Below, piece after piece: positions 24,147 to 32,643 of a stretch of DNA of 52,383 nt (within the stretch, counting starts at the first letter, position 1; each line of letters begins with the position of its first letter). This stretch comes from Legionella nautarum (GTDB taxonomy: Bacteria > Pseudomonadota > Gammaproteobacteria > Legionellales > Legionellaceae). The translations under genes were made by a program, and so were the position numbers. The stretch lies in the NCBI RefSeq assembly GCF_001467895.1, contig NZ_LNYO01000027.1, positions 23,599 to 75,981 of the forward strand, written 5' to 3'. The notes beneath the pieces were generated by a model. That model was not told the origin of the DNA. It worked only from the letters and a program-made list of their open reading frames with translations, and ran no database searches.

Positions 24147-26900
24147 ATGAGCGAACAGGTTCGATATTTAGAAAAAGATATGCTTGCCAAAGGCATGACA
24201 AGAAGCGCTAAGGTACTAGGCGTCCCCATTAATTTTGTGATCCTAAATATTGGTTTTTTTGTTGTGCTGATGTTGATAGCTTACCTTAGCTCTCAAAGTG
24301 TATGGAGTATCTTTATTACCTTATGGAGCATGATCATTGTTCATCTACTGATGATGATGCTATCGCTTAAGGAAGATAAGGCCATACAAATCTTATTATC
24401 GAACTTCAGTTTATGCCAAAAAACACCTTTCGATGAGGTGAATGGTTATAGCCCATTAACGAGTTTTTTAAAAAAAACGAAACTTAAGGAAGTTTCCAGT
24501 AAAAAACATCTTCCCTGGTCACATCTTTATGATAAGCATACCGTCGTCACGAAAAAAGGAGAGTTACTGCAAATACTCACTTTGGAGGGAATGCCTTTTC
24601 ATACGGAAGATGATTTTTTCTTAGATGACAGTAAAAAAATTCGCAATCGCGCTCTGTATCAAATGGCTTCTCCCCAAATTGCGATTAGTTTTTATACAAT
24701 TAAGAAACCTCATCACGATTATCCACAAGGCACTTATCCAGAAGGTTATGCCAAAGAGTTCAATCGTCGTTATCAAGAAAAATTAAAAACGGAAAAGCGC
24801 TATCAAAATTTTATCTACATTGTACTGATGGTTAAAGCACCTATTTTAGCAAGGACGAATAAAAAGCGAGCACAACATAAGCCCAATGAAACGCATAAAG
24901 AACAACAGGCGTATTTTAGTCAAGGCATCAAAACGCTGAATGAACAAAGCTCGCGCTTAATCAGTTTATTTAAAGCCTACGGTTGCAGACGATTGGGTAC
25001 ACTTCAAAAGCCCTTTGCTCATTCTGAAGTGCTGTCATTTTTATCCTATTTAGTGAATCTTAAAGACCGTTTTGTGAACGCACCGATTCAATCCTTAGAT
25101 AACTATTTAGCTTATGAATCACATCATTTTGCAAGACGAAGAGGGGTGATTCAGATTAGGGATGTCAGTGGTCAAAGTCGTTTTGCGGCGATGTTGTCGT
25201 TAAAAGAATATCCCGAAGAAACCCAAGCTTGTTTAATGGATACCTTATTAAATGCCTCTTGTGAATTGATAATGACACAATCGTTTTTCTTTAAACACAA
25301 TCAACTTGCCATCGATGCGTTTGAACGACAGCAACGAAAAATGGAGCAAACCGATGATTCGGTCTTACTGGCCGACAAAATTAATAGTGCCGTAGAAGAA
25401 TTGAAAGCAGGCATTGCCTCTTGTGGTGAACACCACTTAAGTCTTTGTATTATCGCTGATGAGCTAGATTCCTTAAACAAAGCCATTTATGACATTGACG
25501 CTAAATTAAATCAAGAGGCAGGGCTTGGCATTGTCCGAGAAGAGCAGGGGGTTGAATTAGCGTTTTGGGCGCAATTGCCGGGGAACCAAGCCTATCGTAT
25601 TCGTCAATCATTAATTAGTAGTTTAAACCTAGCAAGTTTTGCCAACCTACATAATTATCCTTTAGGAAAAGCGTCAGGCAATCATTGGGGAGAGGCACTA
25701 ACCTTACTGGAAACCCTAAGTGGTACGCCGTTTTATTTTAATATCCATGTTGGGCAAGTGGGGAACTCCATTTTTATAGGGCCAATGGGCAGTGGAAAAA
25801 CACTCTTACTGTCTGCCATTTTAGCGTTTTCCCTCAAGTTTGGTGGCTGGCGATTTGTATTTGATAAAGACCGAGGAATGGAAGTTATCACTCGTGCTCT
25901 AGGTGGACAATATAATCAAATGGAGCCTGGAAAAGCCTCTGGCATGGCTCCTCTTCAATTAAAAGATAGCCCTGAAAATCGAGCGTTTAATATTTTACTT
26001 CTTAAAAAAATCCTAAGCCTTTCAAAGCCTTTATCTACTCAGGAAGAAAAACGCATTGAAAAAGCCATCCATGCGATGTATGAACTGAATGAATCAAGTC
26101 GCAGATACCGTCACTTAGCTCCCTTTTTAGGAGTGGCTGAACCGGGAAGTTTAAGAGAGCGGTTTGATCGTTGGCATTCCGATGGTCAACATGCATGGCT
26201 TTTTGATAACGAAAAAGACTCCTTTACGTTCAATAATAAAATGATTGGTTTTGACATTGGAAAGTTACTGAATCAAAGCTTTATTGAAGTGAGCACCCCG
26301 GCATTAATGTATCTATTTCATCGCATCAGTGAGTGCTTAGATGCCTCACCAACGATGGTCTTTATTCCTGAAGGTTGGAAAGCCTTAAGCGACCCTTTCT
26401 TTCAAGAGCAGTTAAAAGATTGGAGTAAAACACCGCGCAAAAACAATATGGCGATGCTTATGGATACACAAAATCCTGAAGATTTAGCCTTAAGTCCTGC
26501 GGGTTGCTCCATTGTTGCCGAAGCAAGAACACAAGTTTTTTTTGCGAATGCTCAAGCCAAATGGCAACACTATAACCAATTTAATGTGAGCGAGAGGGAA
26601 TTTGAAATTATCAAAGAAGTGTTGCCTGCCATTGGCGGACATTATTTCTTGTTAAAACAGGGAAAGATCAGTGTTGTTGCGCGTTTAAACTTAACCGGAT
26701 TAAACGAGGATATCTCGATTTTATCGAGCAATTTAGCGAGAGCTTTGTTACTGCAACGAATTACTGCGCGGGTAGGGGACCTCATTGAGGCCTGGCTTCC
26801 TTACTATGTGAAGTTAAACGCCATACTTGAACAAAAACACAATAATTCATTCCCTGATTTTGAGGTGCATCTCGATAGTTACTGGGAGCAGTGTCAATGA
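24147..26900 (+). CDS. lvhB4: VirB3-VirB4 fusion ATPase (LvhB3/B4)
   Basis: The 917-aa protein begins with a VirB3-like segment (residues about 1-85: LAKGMTRSAKVLGVPINFVI followed by two TM helices at about 28-72). It then continues as VirB4. The Walker A is FIGPMGSGKTLL (about 542-553). At the Walker B position the sequence reads MVFIPEGWKAL, so the usual Asp-Glu is Pro-Glu, a notable change next to the catalytic Glu. The motif TQNPEDL matches the later conserved VirB4 region. VirB4 energises pilus assembly and substrate transfer at the inner membrane. VirB3-VirB4 fusions are known in several T4SS lineages. Confidence 0.9.
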   Translation: MSEQVRYLEKDMLAKGMTRSAKVLGVPINFVILNIGFFVVLMLIAYLSSQSVWSIFITLWSMIIVHLLMMMLSLKEDKAIQILLSNFSLCQKTPFDEVNGYSPLTSFLKKTKLKEVSSKKHLPWSHLYDKHTVVTKKGELLQILTLEGMPFHTEDDFFLDDSKKIRNRALYQMASPQIAISFYTIKKPHHDYPQGTYPEGYAKEFNRRYQEKLKTEKRYQNFIYIVLMVKAPILARTNKKRAQHKPNETHKEQQAYFSQGIKTLNEQSSRLISLFKAYGCRRLGTLQKPFAHSEVLSFLSYLVNLKDRFVNAPIQSLDNYLAYESHHFARRRGVIQIRDVSGQSRFAAMLSLKEYPEETQACLMDTLLNASCELIMTQSFFFKHNQLAIDAFERQQRKMEQTDDSVLLADKINSAVEELKAGIASCGEHHLSLCIIADELDSLNKAIYDIDAKLNQEAGLGIVREEQGVELAFWAQLPGNQAYRIRQSLISSLNLASFANLHNYPLGKASGNHWGEALTLLETLSGTPFYFNIHVGQVGNSIFIGPMGSGKTLLLSAILAFSLKFGGWRFVFDKDRGMEVITRALGGQYNQMEPGKASGMAPLQLKDSPENRAFNILLLKKILSLSKPLSTQEEKRIEKAIHAMYELNESSRRYRHLAPFLGVAEPGSLRERFDRWHSDGQHAWLFDNEKDSFTFNNKMIGFDIGKLLNQSFIEVSTPALMYLFHRISECLDASPTMVFIPEGWKALSDPFFQEQLKDWSKTPRKNNMAMLMDTQNPEDLALSPAGCSIVAEARTQVFFANAQAKWQHYNQFNVSEREFEIIKEVLPAIGGHYFLLKQGKISVVARLNLTGLNEDISILSSNLARALLLQRITARVGDLIEAWLPYYVKLNAILEQKHNNSFPDFEVHLDSYWEQCQ

Positions 26901-27598
26901 AAAAAAGACAAATCCTAATAACGCTCGTAGTCTTTTTCTTTAGTTCAGTGATCTATGCCGACCTATTAACGATTGTTGAAGACGCCAAATTGTTAGATGC
27001 AACCCTTGAGCAAATCAAGCAAATAAAAGCGATTCAATCAAAATTGAAGAATCAATTAAAAGTGCTCGATAACCAAAAAAAATTGCTAGAGTCCAGCAAT
27101 AAGGCAATGACGGGTCATTACAATTACGGAACTATCGATAATCCACTGCTTAAAAATTGGCAGCATTCGGGGAAAAATTGGGACAGTCTTTTAGAGGGTA
27201 CAGACAAGGATGCCTTGACCCGATTAAAAAAACAAATTGCCAGTGAATTTCCACTCAGCGATGCGAATAAACTTTTCACCCTACAAAATTCAGAACAAAC
27301 CAAACTCTTTAATTTGTTGTCAAAAGCAACACTTGCTTCAAGAGCAAGTCAAACTCTAGCCTATAACAGCGTTGATGATGAACTTCTACTGCTTGAACAA
27401 CTGCAAGAACGCATTGAACAAACCCCGAATCAAAAAGCCATTCTCGATTTAATCGCCCGAATTCAAATTGAAGAGGCAAAATTGAGCGCTTACCAAATTA
27501 AAGCGAATGCAGTGAATGCCCAATTGAGTAGTCTACAAAGTCAACAAGAACTGACTGATGCGAAATGGGCCAATGACTTTTTTAAATGGCATAACTAA
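26897..27598 (+). CDS. lvhB5: VirB5-like minor pilin (LvhB5)
   Basis: This 233-aa protein has a signal peptide (MKKRQILITLVVFFFSSVIYA). It then has a long helical, coiled-coil-rich body (LLDATLEQIKQIKAIQSKLK, and a second pair near the C-terminus), as in VirB5/TrbJ proteins at the pilus tip. The ATG at 26897 overlaps the VirB4 stop (ATGA). A GTG six bases earlier is less likely. Confidence 0.8.
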   Translation: MKKRQILITLVVFFFSSVIYADLLTIVEDAKLLDATLEQIKQIKAIQSKLKNQLKVLDNQKKLLESSNKAMTGHYNYGTIDNPLLKNWQHSGKNWDSLLEGTDKDALTRLKKQIASEFPLSDANKLFTLQNSEQTKLFNLLSKATLASRASQTLAYNSVDDELLLLEQLQERIEQTPNQKAILDLIARIQIEEAKLSAYQIKANAVNAQLSSLQSQQELTDAKWANDFFKWHN

Positions 27599-27623
27599 TT
27601 AATAACAAAAGGAGAACAGCCAG

Positions 27624-27791
27624 GTGAAAAAAAAGATAAGGAATCGTTTATTAGGTCTTTTGGTTGTGAGTTTAGCCCTTTTAGCCCTGGTGTTAGGGGC
27701 AACCCCTCTTTTAAAAGCGCAAAAAGAAAAACAACAACTCGCAGAAGAAGAAAAAAAGTTTGCCGAATTTTTTGCGTGGAGAAACCAATGA
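27624..27791 (+). CDS. Small membrane-anchored protein of the T4SS operon
   Basis: This 55-aa gene uses GTG as start, with AAAGGAG nine bases upstream. The product has a basic N-terminus (VKKKIRNRLLG), one hydrophobic stretch (LLVVSLALLALVLG) and a Glu/Lys-rich tail ending FAEFFAWRNQ. Its stop overlaps the next start (ATGA). The coupling and the clean signal/TM pattern argue for a real gene. The role is unknown. It may be a small entry-exclusion-like or assembly protein. Confidence 0.65.
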   Translation: MKKKIRNRLLGLLVVSLALLALVLGATPLLKAQKEKQQLAEEEKKFAEFFAWRNQ

Positions 27792-27922
27792 GACGTACGT
27801 TAGTAGTGATTCTCAGCTTGCATTTATGTGCCTGTGCAACGCAGCGACCTGAATTGAAAGCTCCTTGCGACCCTTTAAGGTGCATCAATCGGACTAATGT
27901 GAATACTTGGTATAAAGGATAA
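27788..27922 (+). CDS. lvhB7: VirB7-like small lipoprotein
   Basis: The 44-aa product MRRTLVVILSLHLCACATQR has a lipobox LCAC, so Cys-16 would be lipidated after signal peptidase II cleavage. The remaining 28 residues include two further cysteines. VirB7 proteins are tiny outer-membrane lipoproteins that hold VirB9, and several lie next to virB6. The gene overlaps its upstream neighbour by 4 bp and ends three bases before the virB6 GTG. Confidence 0.7.
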   Translation: MRRTLVVILSLHLCACATQRPELKAPCDPLRCINRTNVNTWYKG

Positions 27923-27925
27923 GTC

Positions 27926-28969
27926 GTGGATTTTAAAGTAGCTCCTGAGACTTTTGTGGATGATATTATTCGTATTATCGATGGTTTAACGGCTGAGTTT
28001 ATAAAAACCGGATTTAATACCATTGCAAATCATTGGTTAAGCTCAGGCCTACTGGATTCTATTCTTACGCTTTATGTTCTTTATTTTTTATATCAAGCTA
28101 AATTTTACAACACCCCTTTGGCTGATGCGACAAGGCATCTTGTTAAAGTCGTTTTTGTTTTTATACTCAGTACCAATTGGAGTGTGTTTTACATTCTTAT
28201 CTATAATGTGGCCACCAACGGACCCTTGCAGATCATTAAATTGTTGCTCCAAGGGCAAGGAAATACTCTACCCGATGGTTCTTTAAATGACACGTTTATT
28301 ACGGGTATTAAACAGGCCATGGGGTTACTCGCTAACATGCCCATTTCGTTTAAAGGGGTGGTTTGTTCAGTGTTTGCGGCTTTCTTTCTTATCCTAGCGA
28401 CCTTTCTTTTTACCTTAATCGCGCTGGCTATCATCATTATTTCAAAGTTTTACTTAGCCGTTTATTTAGCCTTAGCGCCTTATTTTTTAGTGATGTTTCT
28501 TTTTAATGGGACTCAGGGATTATCAGAAAGTTGGGTAAGAGCCTGCCTAAGTAACGCTTTAATACCTATCTTTGTGGGCTGTGTTTTATTACTGACGACC
28601 GTTTTAGCTCAAAGCTGCATGAATACGGCTTCATTTACGGGCGGCAAAAGCCCCGATTTTATTGGCATTATTCTTTATTTTGCCACCGCCTTAATCAGTG
28701 CTTATCTCATCAAAGTGACGCCTGAAAAAGCAGCCGCTTTAACCTCTTCATTAGCCATTGCCTCTGCCGGGCAGATGGCTAACTACGGGAAAAAATTAAG
28801 CTCTAGTCTCTCGCAAGCGGGTTCATCACTGAAAAAAGGAGGCTCTGCAGCAAAAGAAGCCTATTCAACTCGCCAAAATCGACTTCTTGAAGAAACGAGG
28901 CAACGGTCAGAACAAAGACGCCAGCAACTGGAAGAACAACGAGAACGCCGAGCAAGAGCAGGTTATTAA
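27926..28969 (+). CDS. lvhB6: VirB6-like inner-membrane channel protein (LvhB6)
   Basis: This 347-aa polytopic protein has about six TM segments (for example GLLDSILTLYVLYFLY, GVVCSVFAAFFLILATFLFT, LVMFLFNGTQGLSESW, LIPIFVGCVLLLTTVL and FIGIILYFATALISAYLI). It has a charged Arg/Gln-rich C-terminal tail (about 305-347). The TQGLSESW region corresponds to the conserved Trp-containing loop of VirB6. The start is GTG at 27926 with AAAGGA six bases before it. Confidence 0.85.
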   Translation: MDFKVAPETFVDDIIRIIDGLTAEFIKTGFNTIANHWLSSGLLDSILTLYVLYFLYQAKFYNTPLADATRHLVKVVFVFILSTNWSVFYILIYNVATNGPLQIIKLLLQGQGNTLPDGSLNDTFITGIKQAMGLLANMPISFKGVVCSVFAAFFLILATFLFTLIALAIIIISKFYLAVYLALAPYFLVMFLFNGTQGLSESWVRACLSNALIPIFVGCVLLLTTVLAQSCMNTASFTGGKSPDFIGIILYFATALISAYLIKVTPEKAAALTSSLAIASAGQMANYGKKLSSSLSQAGSSLKKGGSAAKEAYSTRQNRLLEETRQRSEQRRQQLEEQRERRARAGY

Positions 28970-28990
28970 GAAAGGCTAATGAGATAAATC

Positions 28991-29686
28991 ATGACAATAA
29001 CTAATCCAATAAACACACAAGATGAGACCTATTTTCAAGAAGCACGTAGCTGGTATGAAGATATCTACACCATTAAGGAAAAGCAAATAACACTCTATCG
29101 CATGCTCTGTATGGGATTATTTGCACTTTTAAGCCTTAGTTTGGTAGGTCTTACGTCCCTCATCACCCGAGAAAAAGTACAACCTTTTTTAGCGTTGGTA
29201 GATAAACGCACAGGGGAAGTAACCACACCAACCCGTTTAAACAGTGAAGACTTAAAAATTAATTGGAAAATGGTTCGCTTTTGGGTCACTACCTATATCA
29301 ATAACCGCGAATCGTATAATTTTCTTAATATTAATGAGCCATACCATAGGGTGATTGCGATGTCGAATGACAAGGTAGGGACTCAAGTGGATAAAGAACT
29401 CCGTCCCGATTTGAATGCTAAAAGTCCTATCGTTGTATTAGGTAAACATCATTACGTGACCGTCACAATTCATTCCATTAACAAGCTTAATAAAGACCAT
29501 TTATTGGACATTCGTTTTACTACGAACACCATCGATTGTGAAACCCACAAAGTGGTGCGCAGTAATGAATGGCGAACTACGATGAAATGGTTGCTCTTAA
29601 ATAAAAAACGAAGCTTAGATGAATGGGATAAAAATCCCTTAGGTTTTACGGTGATTTTTTATGATAAACAACCCATTGTTGCCTAA
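28991..29686 (+). CDS. lvhB8: VirB8-like inner-membrane scaffold (LvhB8)
   Basis: This 231-aa bitopic protein has a short cytoplasmic N-terminus (SWYEDIYTIKEKQITLYR), one TM at about 38-58 and a periplasmic NTF2-like domain. The domain holds typical VirB8 stretches (VTTYINNRESYNFLNINEPYH, DIRFTTN, NEWRTTMKW, NPLGFTVIFYDKQP). It nucleates the inner-membrane part of the T4SS and contacts VirB9 and VirB10. Confidence 0.9.
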   Translation: MTITNPINTQDETYFQEARSWYEDIYTIKEKQITLYRMLCMGLFALLSLSLVGLTSLITREKVQPFLALVDKRTGEVTTPTRLNSEDLKINWKMVRFWVTTYINNRESYNFLNINEPYHRVIAMSNDKVGTQVDKELRPDLNAKSPIVVLGKHHYVTVTIHSINKLNKDHLLDIRFTTNTIDCETHKVVRSNEWRTTMKWLLLNKKRSLDEWDKNPLGFTVIFYDKQPIVA

Positions 29687-29705
29687 CGATAAATAAGAGG
29701 TCCTT

Positions 29706-30458
29706 ATGTTTATGATTTTAAAGTGTTTTATTGTCTTGCTTATCACAAGCTATACGCTTTCGAGCGTTGCCAATCAAACGCCTAGGGGGTTAATGACTGA
29801 TAGTCGGATCAAGATAGTTAGCTATGATGAGGATGAAGTGGTCCAGGTGCGTACGACCTTTGGTTATGCCACAACCATTGAGCTGCAAAAGGGTGAATAC
29901 ATTACCGATAAACCAGGTACGGGTAAGGCGGAGGGCTGGTATGTCGTCTCTGAGAATTTTTCAAATCTAATTAGTATTAAACCCAAAAAAGCAAACAACA
30001 CGACCAATCTTAATTTTTCGACTAATAAAGGCCGCAGCTATACCTTTCTTTTAAGCGCTGAAGAAGAATCTAAACATCCTACCTTTCGTATTCGTTTTGA
30101 GTATGAAGACAGTCACCATTTAAGCTCACCTCAAAAAGCTTATCAATTAATCAGTCATTTCGACAATCCTACGGAGGTGAATGCCAATTATAGTTTTTGG
30201 GGCGATAAAACGATCGCACCCATTGTGGCTAAAGACAATGGCAATTTCACCTTATTGCGCTTCAAACCAGGCGCTCCAATTCCTGCCATTTTAGCCGTCG
30301 ATTTAAAAACAAGACGCGAATCCTTAGTGAACTACCGATTACAAAGTGGCTATGTGGTGGTGGAAGGAGTCTATCCTCAATACACCTTTCGTCTTGGAGA
30401 GCACGTCACTTGCCTTTTCAACGAAACGGCCATTAAAGAATGGAAAAACGGCATTTAA
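29706..30458 (+). CDS. lvhB9: VirB9-like core complex protein (LvhB9)
   Basis: This 250-aa protein has a signal peptide (FMILKCFIVLLITSYTLSSVA). Beta-rich mature motifs follow: RIKIVSYDEDEVVQVRTTFG, then NLNFSTNKGRSYTFLL, NANYSFWGDKTIAP and the C-terminal VVEGVYPQYTFRLGEHVTCLFN. These fit the two beta-domains of VirB9. It forms the outer-membrane core with VirB7 and VirB10. Confidence 0.9.
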   Translation: MFMILKCFIVLLITSYTLSSVANQTPRGLMTDSRIKIVSYDEDEVVQVRTTFGYATTIELQKGEYITDKPGTGKAEGWYVVSENFSNLISIKPKKANNTTNLNFSTNKGRSYTFLLSAEEESKHPTFRIRFEYEDSHHLSSPQKAYQLISHFDNPTEVNANYSFWGDKTIAPIVAKDNGNFTLLRFKPGAPIPAILAVDLKTRRESLVNYRLQSGYVVVEGVYPQYTFRLGEHVTCLFNETAIKEWKNGI

Positions 30459-30475
30459 AGAGACGAGACTTTCTT

Positions 30476-31651
30476 ATGAAACCTGAACAACCAAACCAGC
30501 AAGAGACGAAACTCATTGACGATGAGCCTGTACTTAAAGACAGCAAAGGGCCATCGAAAGGGCTATGGATGGTCGCCGCTTTCCTTATCGTGCTCGCCGT
30601 CATTACGATGCAGTTCGGCGCCAAATTTATCTTTCATCGATTCACTATTAAGCCTCCATCGTCAGAAAATATGATTTCTGATGAAGTCAAAGAGTATAAA
30701 ACGCTTCCCATGCCTCAAAATAAAAAAAGTGCCGAGGAAAAGAAAGCGCCTGGGCTCGTGGCTCACAATGAAGACTTTGATGTGATTCGTTACTTACAAA
30801 GCAAACAGCGGCCAATGCCTACTGACCGGGACAATCTGAAAGCATTAATTAAACGGCAAGAAGAAAAGCAGCGGCATGACGATGAACTAAGAATGCGTGA
30901 AAGTCCTGTCTTATTATCCATTGGGGTAGGGAGTCCAAACCGCGCAGGAATGAATCAACGAAGCGCTAATCCTCAAGCTGATTTTCAACCTAATGCGAAT
31001 CTTGCTTATTTAAATAGCATCAGTAATCAACCGATTCAAGAAGTCAATGCCGGTCTTTTTGGTGATTTACGTTTTCGTATTCGTAAAGGAAAAGTGTTGC
31101 GTGGTGTGACGGAATCAGCCATTGATTCGGATTTACCAGGCATGATTCGTGGCCATTTGACTCAAGATGTTTATGGTGATCAAGGTGAAATTCCTCTTCT
31201 TCCTAATGGGGCAGGGCTTATCGGCGAATATCGCTCAGGAGGAATAAGCAATGGGCAGATAACCTTATTCGTTGTGTGGACGCGAGTTCAATTATCAAAT
31301 GGTATTTATGTCACGATTGATTCACCCGGAAGCGACCCACTGGGTAGGGCGGGGATGACAGGGGAAGTGGATCATCATTACCTTCAACGTTATGGCTCCT
31401 CCCTGTTAAGTTCTTTATTTAGTGTCAGTGCAGCGACTCTAGGTGTGAACTCCACCGATCGCTTTAATTCAGAAAGCGCTTACCGCCAAGGCTTATCCAA
31501 TGCTTTTGCGCAACAAGCCAATCAAGATTTTCAACACTATTCATCCATACAAAACACGATAAGACCACCTCAAGGCACTGAAATCACTATTATGGTGAAT
31601 AAGGATATCTCCTTTGAAGACGTGCTTACACAAACGGAGGATTTGGCATGA
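30476..31651 (+). CDS. lvhB10: VirB10-like core complex protein (LvhB10)
   Basis: This 391-aa protein has a cytoplasmic N-terminus, a TM at about 30-50 (LWMVAAFLIVLAVITMQFG) and a charged periplasmic linker. The C-terminal beta-barrel carries the family signatures KGKVLRGVTESAIDSDLPG, VYGDQGEIPLLPNGAGLIGEY and GRAGMTGEVDHHYLQRYGSS. I prefer the Met at 30476, just after the virB9 stop. An in-frame ATG at 30440 would overlap virB9 and has its purine run too close. It spans both membranes and gates the channel. Confidence 0.9.
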   Translation: MKPEQPNQQETKLIDDEPVLKDSKGPSKGLWMVAAFLIVLAVITMQFGAKFIFHRFTIKPPSSENMISDEVKEYKTLPMPQNKKSAEEKKAPGLVAHNEDFDVIRYLQSKQRPMPTDRDNLKALIKRQEEKQRHDDELRMRESPVLLSIGVGSPNRAGMNQRSANPQADFQPNANLAYLNSISNQPIQEVNAGLFGDLRFRIRKGKVLRGVTESAIDSDLPGMIRGHLTQDVYGDQGEIPLLPNGAGLIGEYRSGGISNGQITLFVVWTRVQLSNGIYVTIDSPGSDPLGRAGMTGEVDHHYLQRYGSSLLSSLFSVSAATLGVNSTDRFNSESAYRQGLSNAFAQQANQDFQHYSSIQNTIRPPQGTEITIMVNKDISFEDVLTQTEDLA

Positions 31652-32643
31652 GCTTAGCCCTTGAGAACTACTTAAGCCCACTTTATCCCTATCTTCATCA
31701 GAATCAAGTGTCTGAACTTTGTATCAATAAACCCGGTGAGCTTTGGTTAGAAGAGCAGGGTAAATTTTCTTTAGTTCGCTTGGAGGCGCTGACAGAAAGA
31801 TGGCTTTTAACGCTTGCGGAACTGATTGCTGAATTTAACAATAAATCCTTATCCGAAACAAAGCCCTTATTATCGGCGACCCTGCCTCAGGGTGAGCGCT
31901 GTCAGATTGTTTTACCACCGGCTTGTGAAAAAGGGCAATTTGTTTATTCCATTAGGAAACCCAGCATTCTCAGTTTAACCCTTGCTGATTGGGAGAAAAA
32001 AGGTGCTTTTGACAAAGTGAAACATCATTTTATTGCGCGTGAGGCTAAAATTAAAGCAACTTTGCAGCAACTTGCCAACCAAAAGCAATGGAAAACACTC
32101 CTTTCTTTTGCGGTGCGCTCTAAGCTTAATGTCATTATTAGTGGGGGAACTTCTTCAGCTAAAACCACCTTACTTAACTCTTGTTTAAAAGAAATTGACG
32201 TTCAAGAACGCTTAGTGACGATTGAAGGGGTAAGGGAAGTCAAAACCACGCTCCCTAATTGTGTCCATTTACTTGCCAATGAAGACAACGACGAAGGGCA
32301 TTCGGCCTCGATGTTGGATTTATTAAAAGTTTCTTTTCGATTACGTCCTGATCGCATCTTTTTATCCGAATTGCGCTCTCATGAAGCCTATCCTTTCTTA
32401 AGGGCTTGTATTTCAGGTCACCCAGGTAGTTTAACCACGTTGCATGCAGATTCCATTGCAAGTGCAAAAGAGCAGCTTTGTTTCATGCTCAGTGAATCGC
32501 CTTCTTTGCAAGGAGCAAGCGTTAACCGTTTAAAACAATTAATTCGGACAGCCATTCATGTCGTGGTCCAGATGCGGCGAGATGAAGAGGGGGTTCGTTT
32601 GATTGAGGATATTGATATCGGAGGAGTAATCGATGATTTTTAA
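31648..32643 (+). CDS. lvhB11: VirB11-like secretion ATPase (LvhB11)
   Basis: The 331-aa hexameric ATPase has an N-terminal domain (SELCINKPGELWLEEQGKF) and the P-loop ISGGTSSAKTTLLNS, followed by the Asp box TIEGVREVKT, Walker B-like RPDRIFLSELRS and the His box GHPGSLTTLHADS. The P-loop Gly just before Lys-Thr is Ala here (SAKT instead of SGKT), unusual for the family. It overlaps virB10 by 4 bp and virD4 by 11 bp. Confidence 0.92.
   Translation: MSLALENYLSPLYPYLHQNQVSELCINKPGELWLEEQGKFSLVRLEALTERWLLTLAELIAEFNNKSLSETKPLLSATLPQGERCQIVLPPACEKGQFVYSIRKPSILSLTLADWEKKGAFDKVKHHFIAREAKIKATLQQLANQKQWKTLLSFAVRSKLNVIISGGTSSAKTTLLNSCLKEIDVQERLVTIEGVREVKTTLPNCVHLLANEDNDEGHSASMLDLLKVSFRLRPDRIFLSELRSHEAYPFLRACISGHPGSLTTLHADSIASAKEQLCFMLSESPSLQGASVNRLKQLIRTAIHVVVQMRRDEEGVRLIEDIDIGGVIDDF

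Noticed and set aside
27595-28023. Minus-strand open frame of 142 codons over the virB5-virB6 junction
   Set aside because: It is antisense to two coupled small genes with good starts and to virB6, and its sequence shows no domain. It is a shadow frame.
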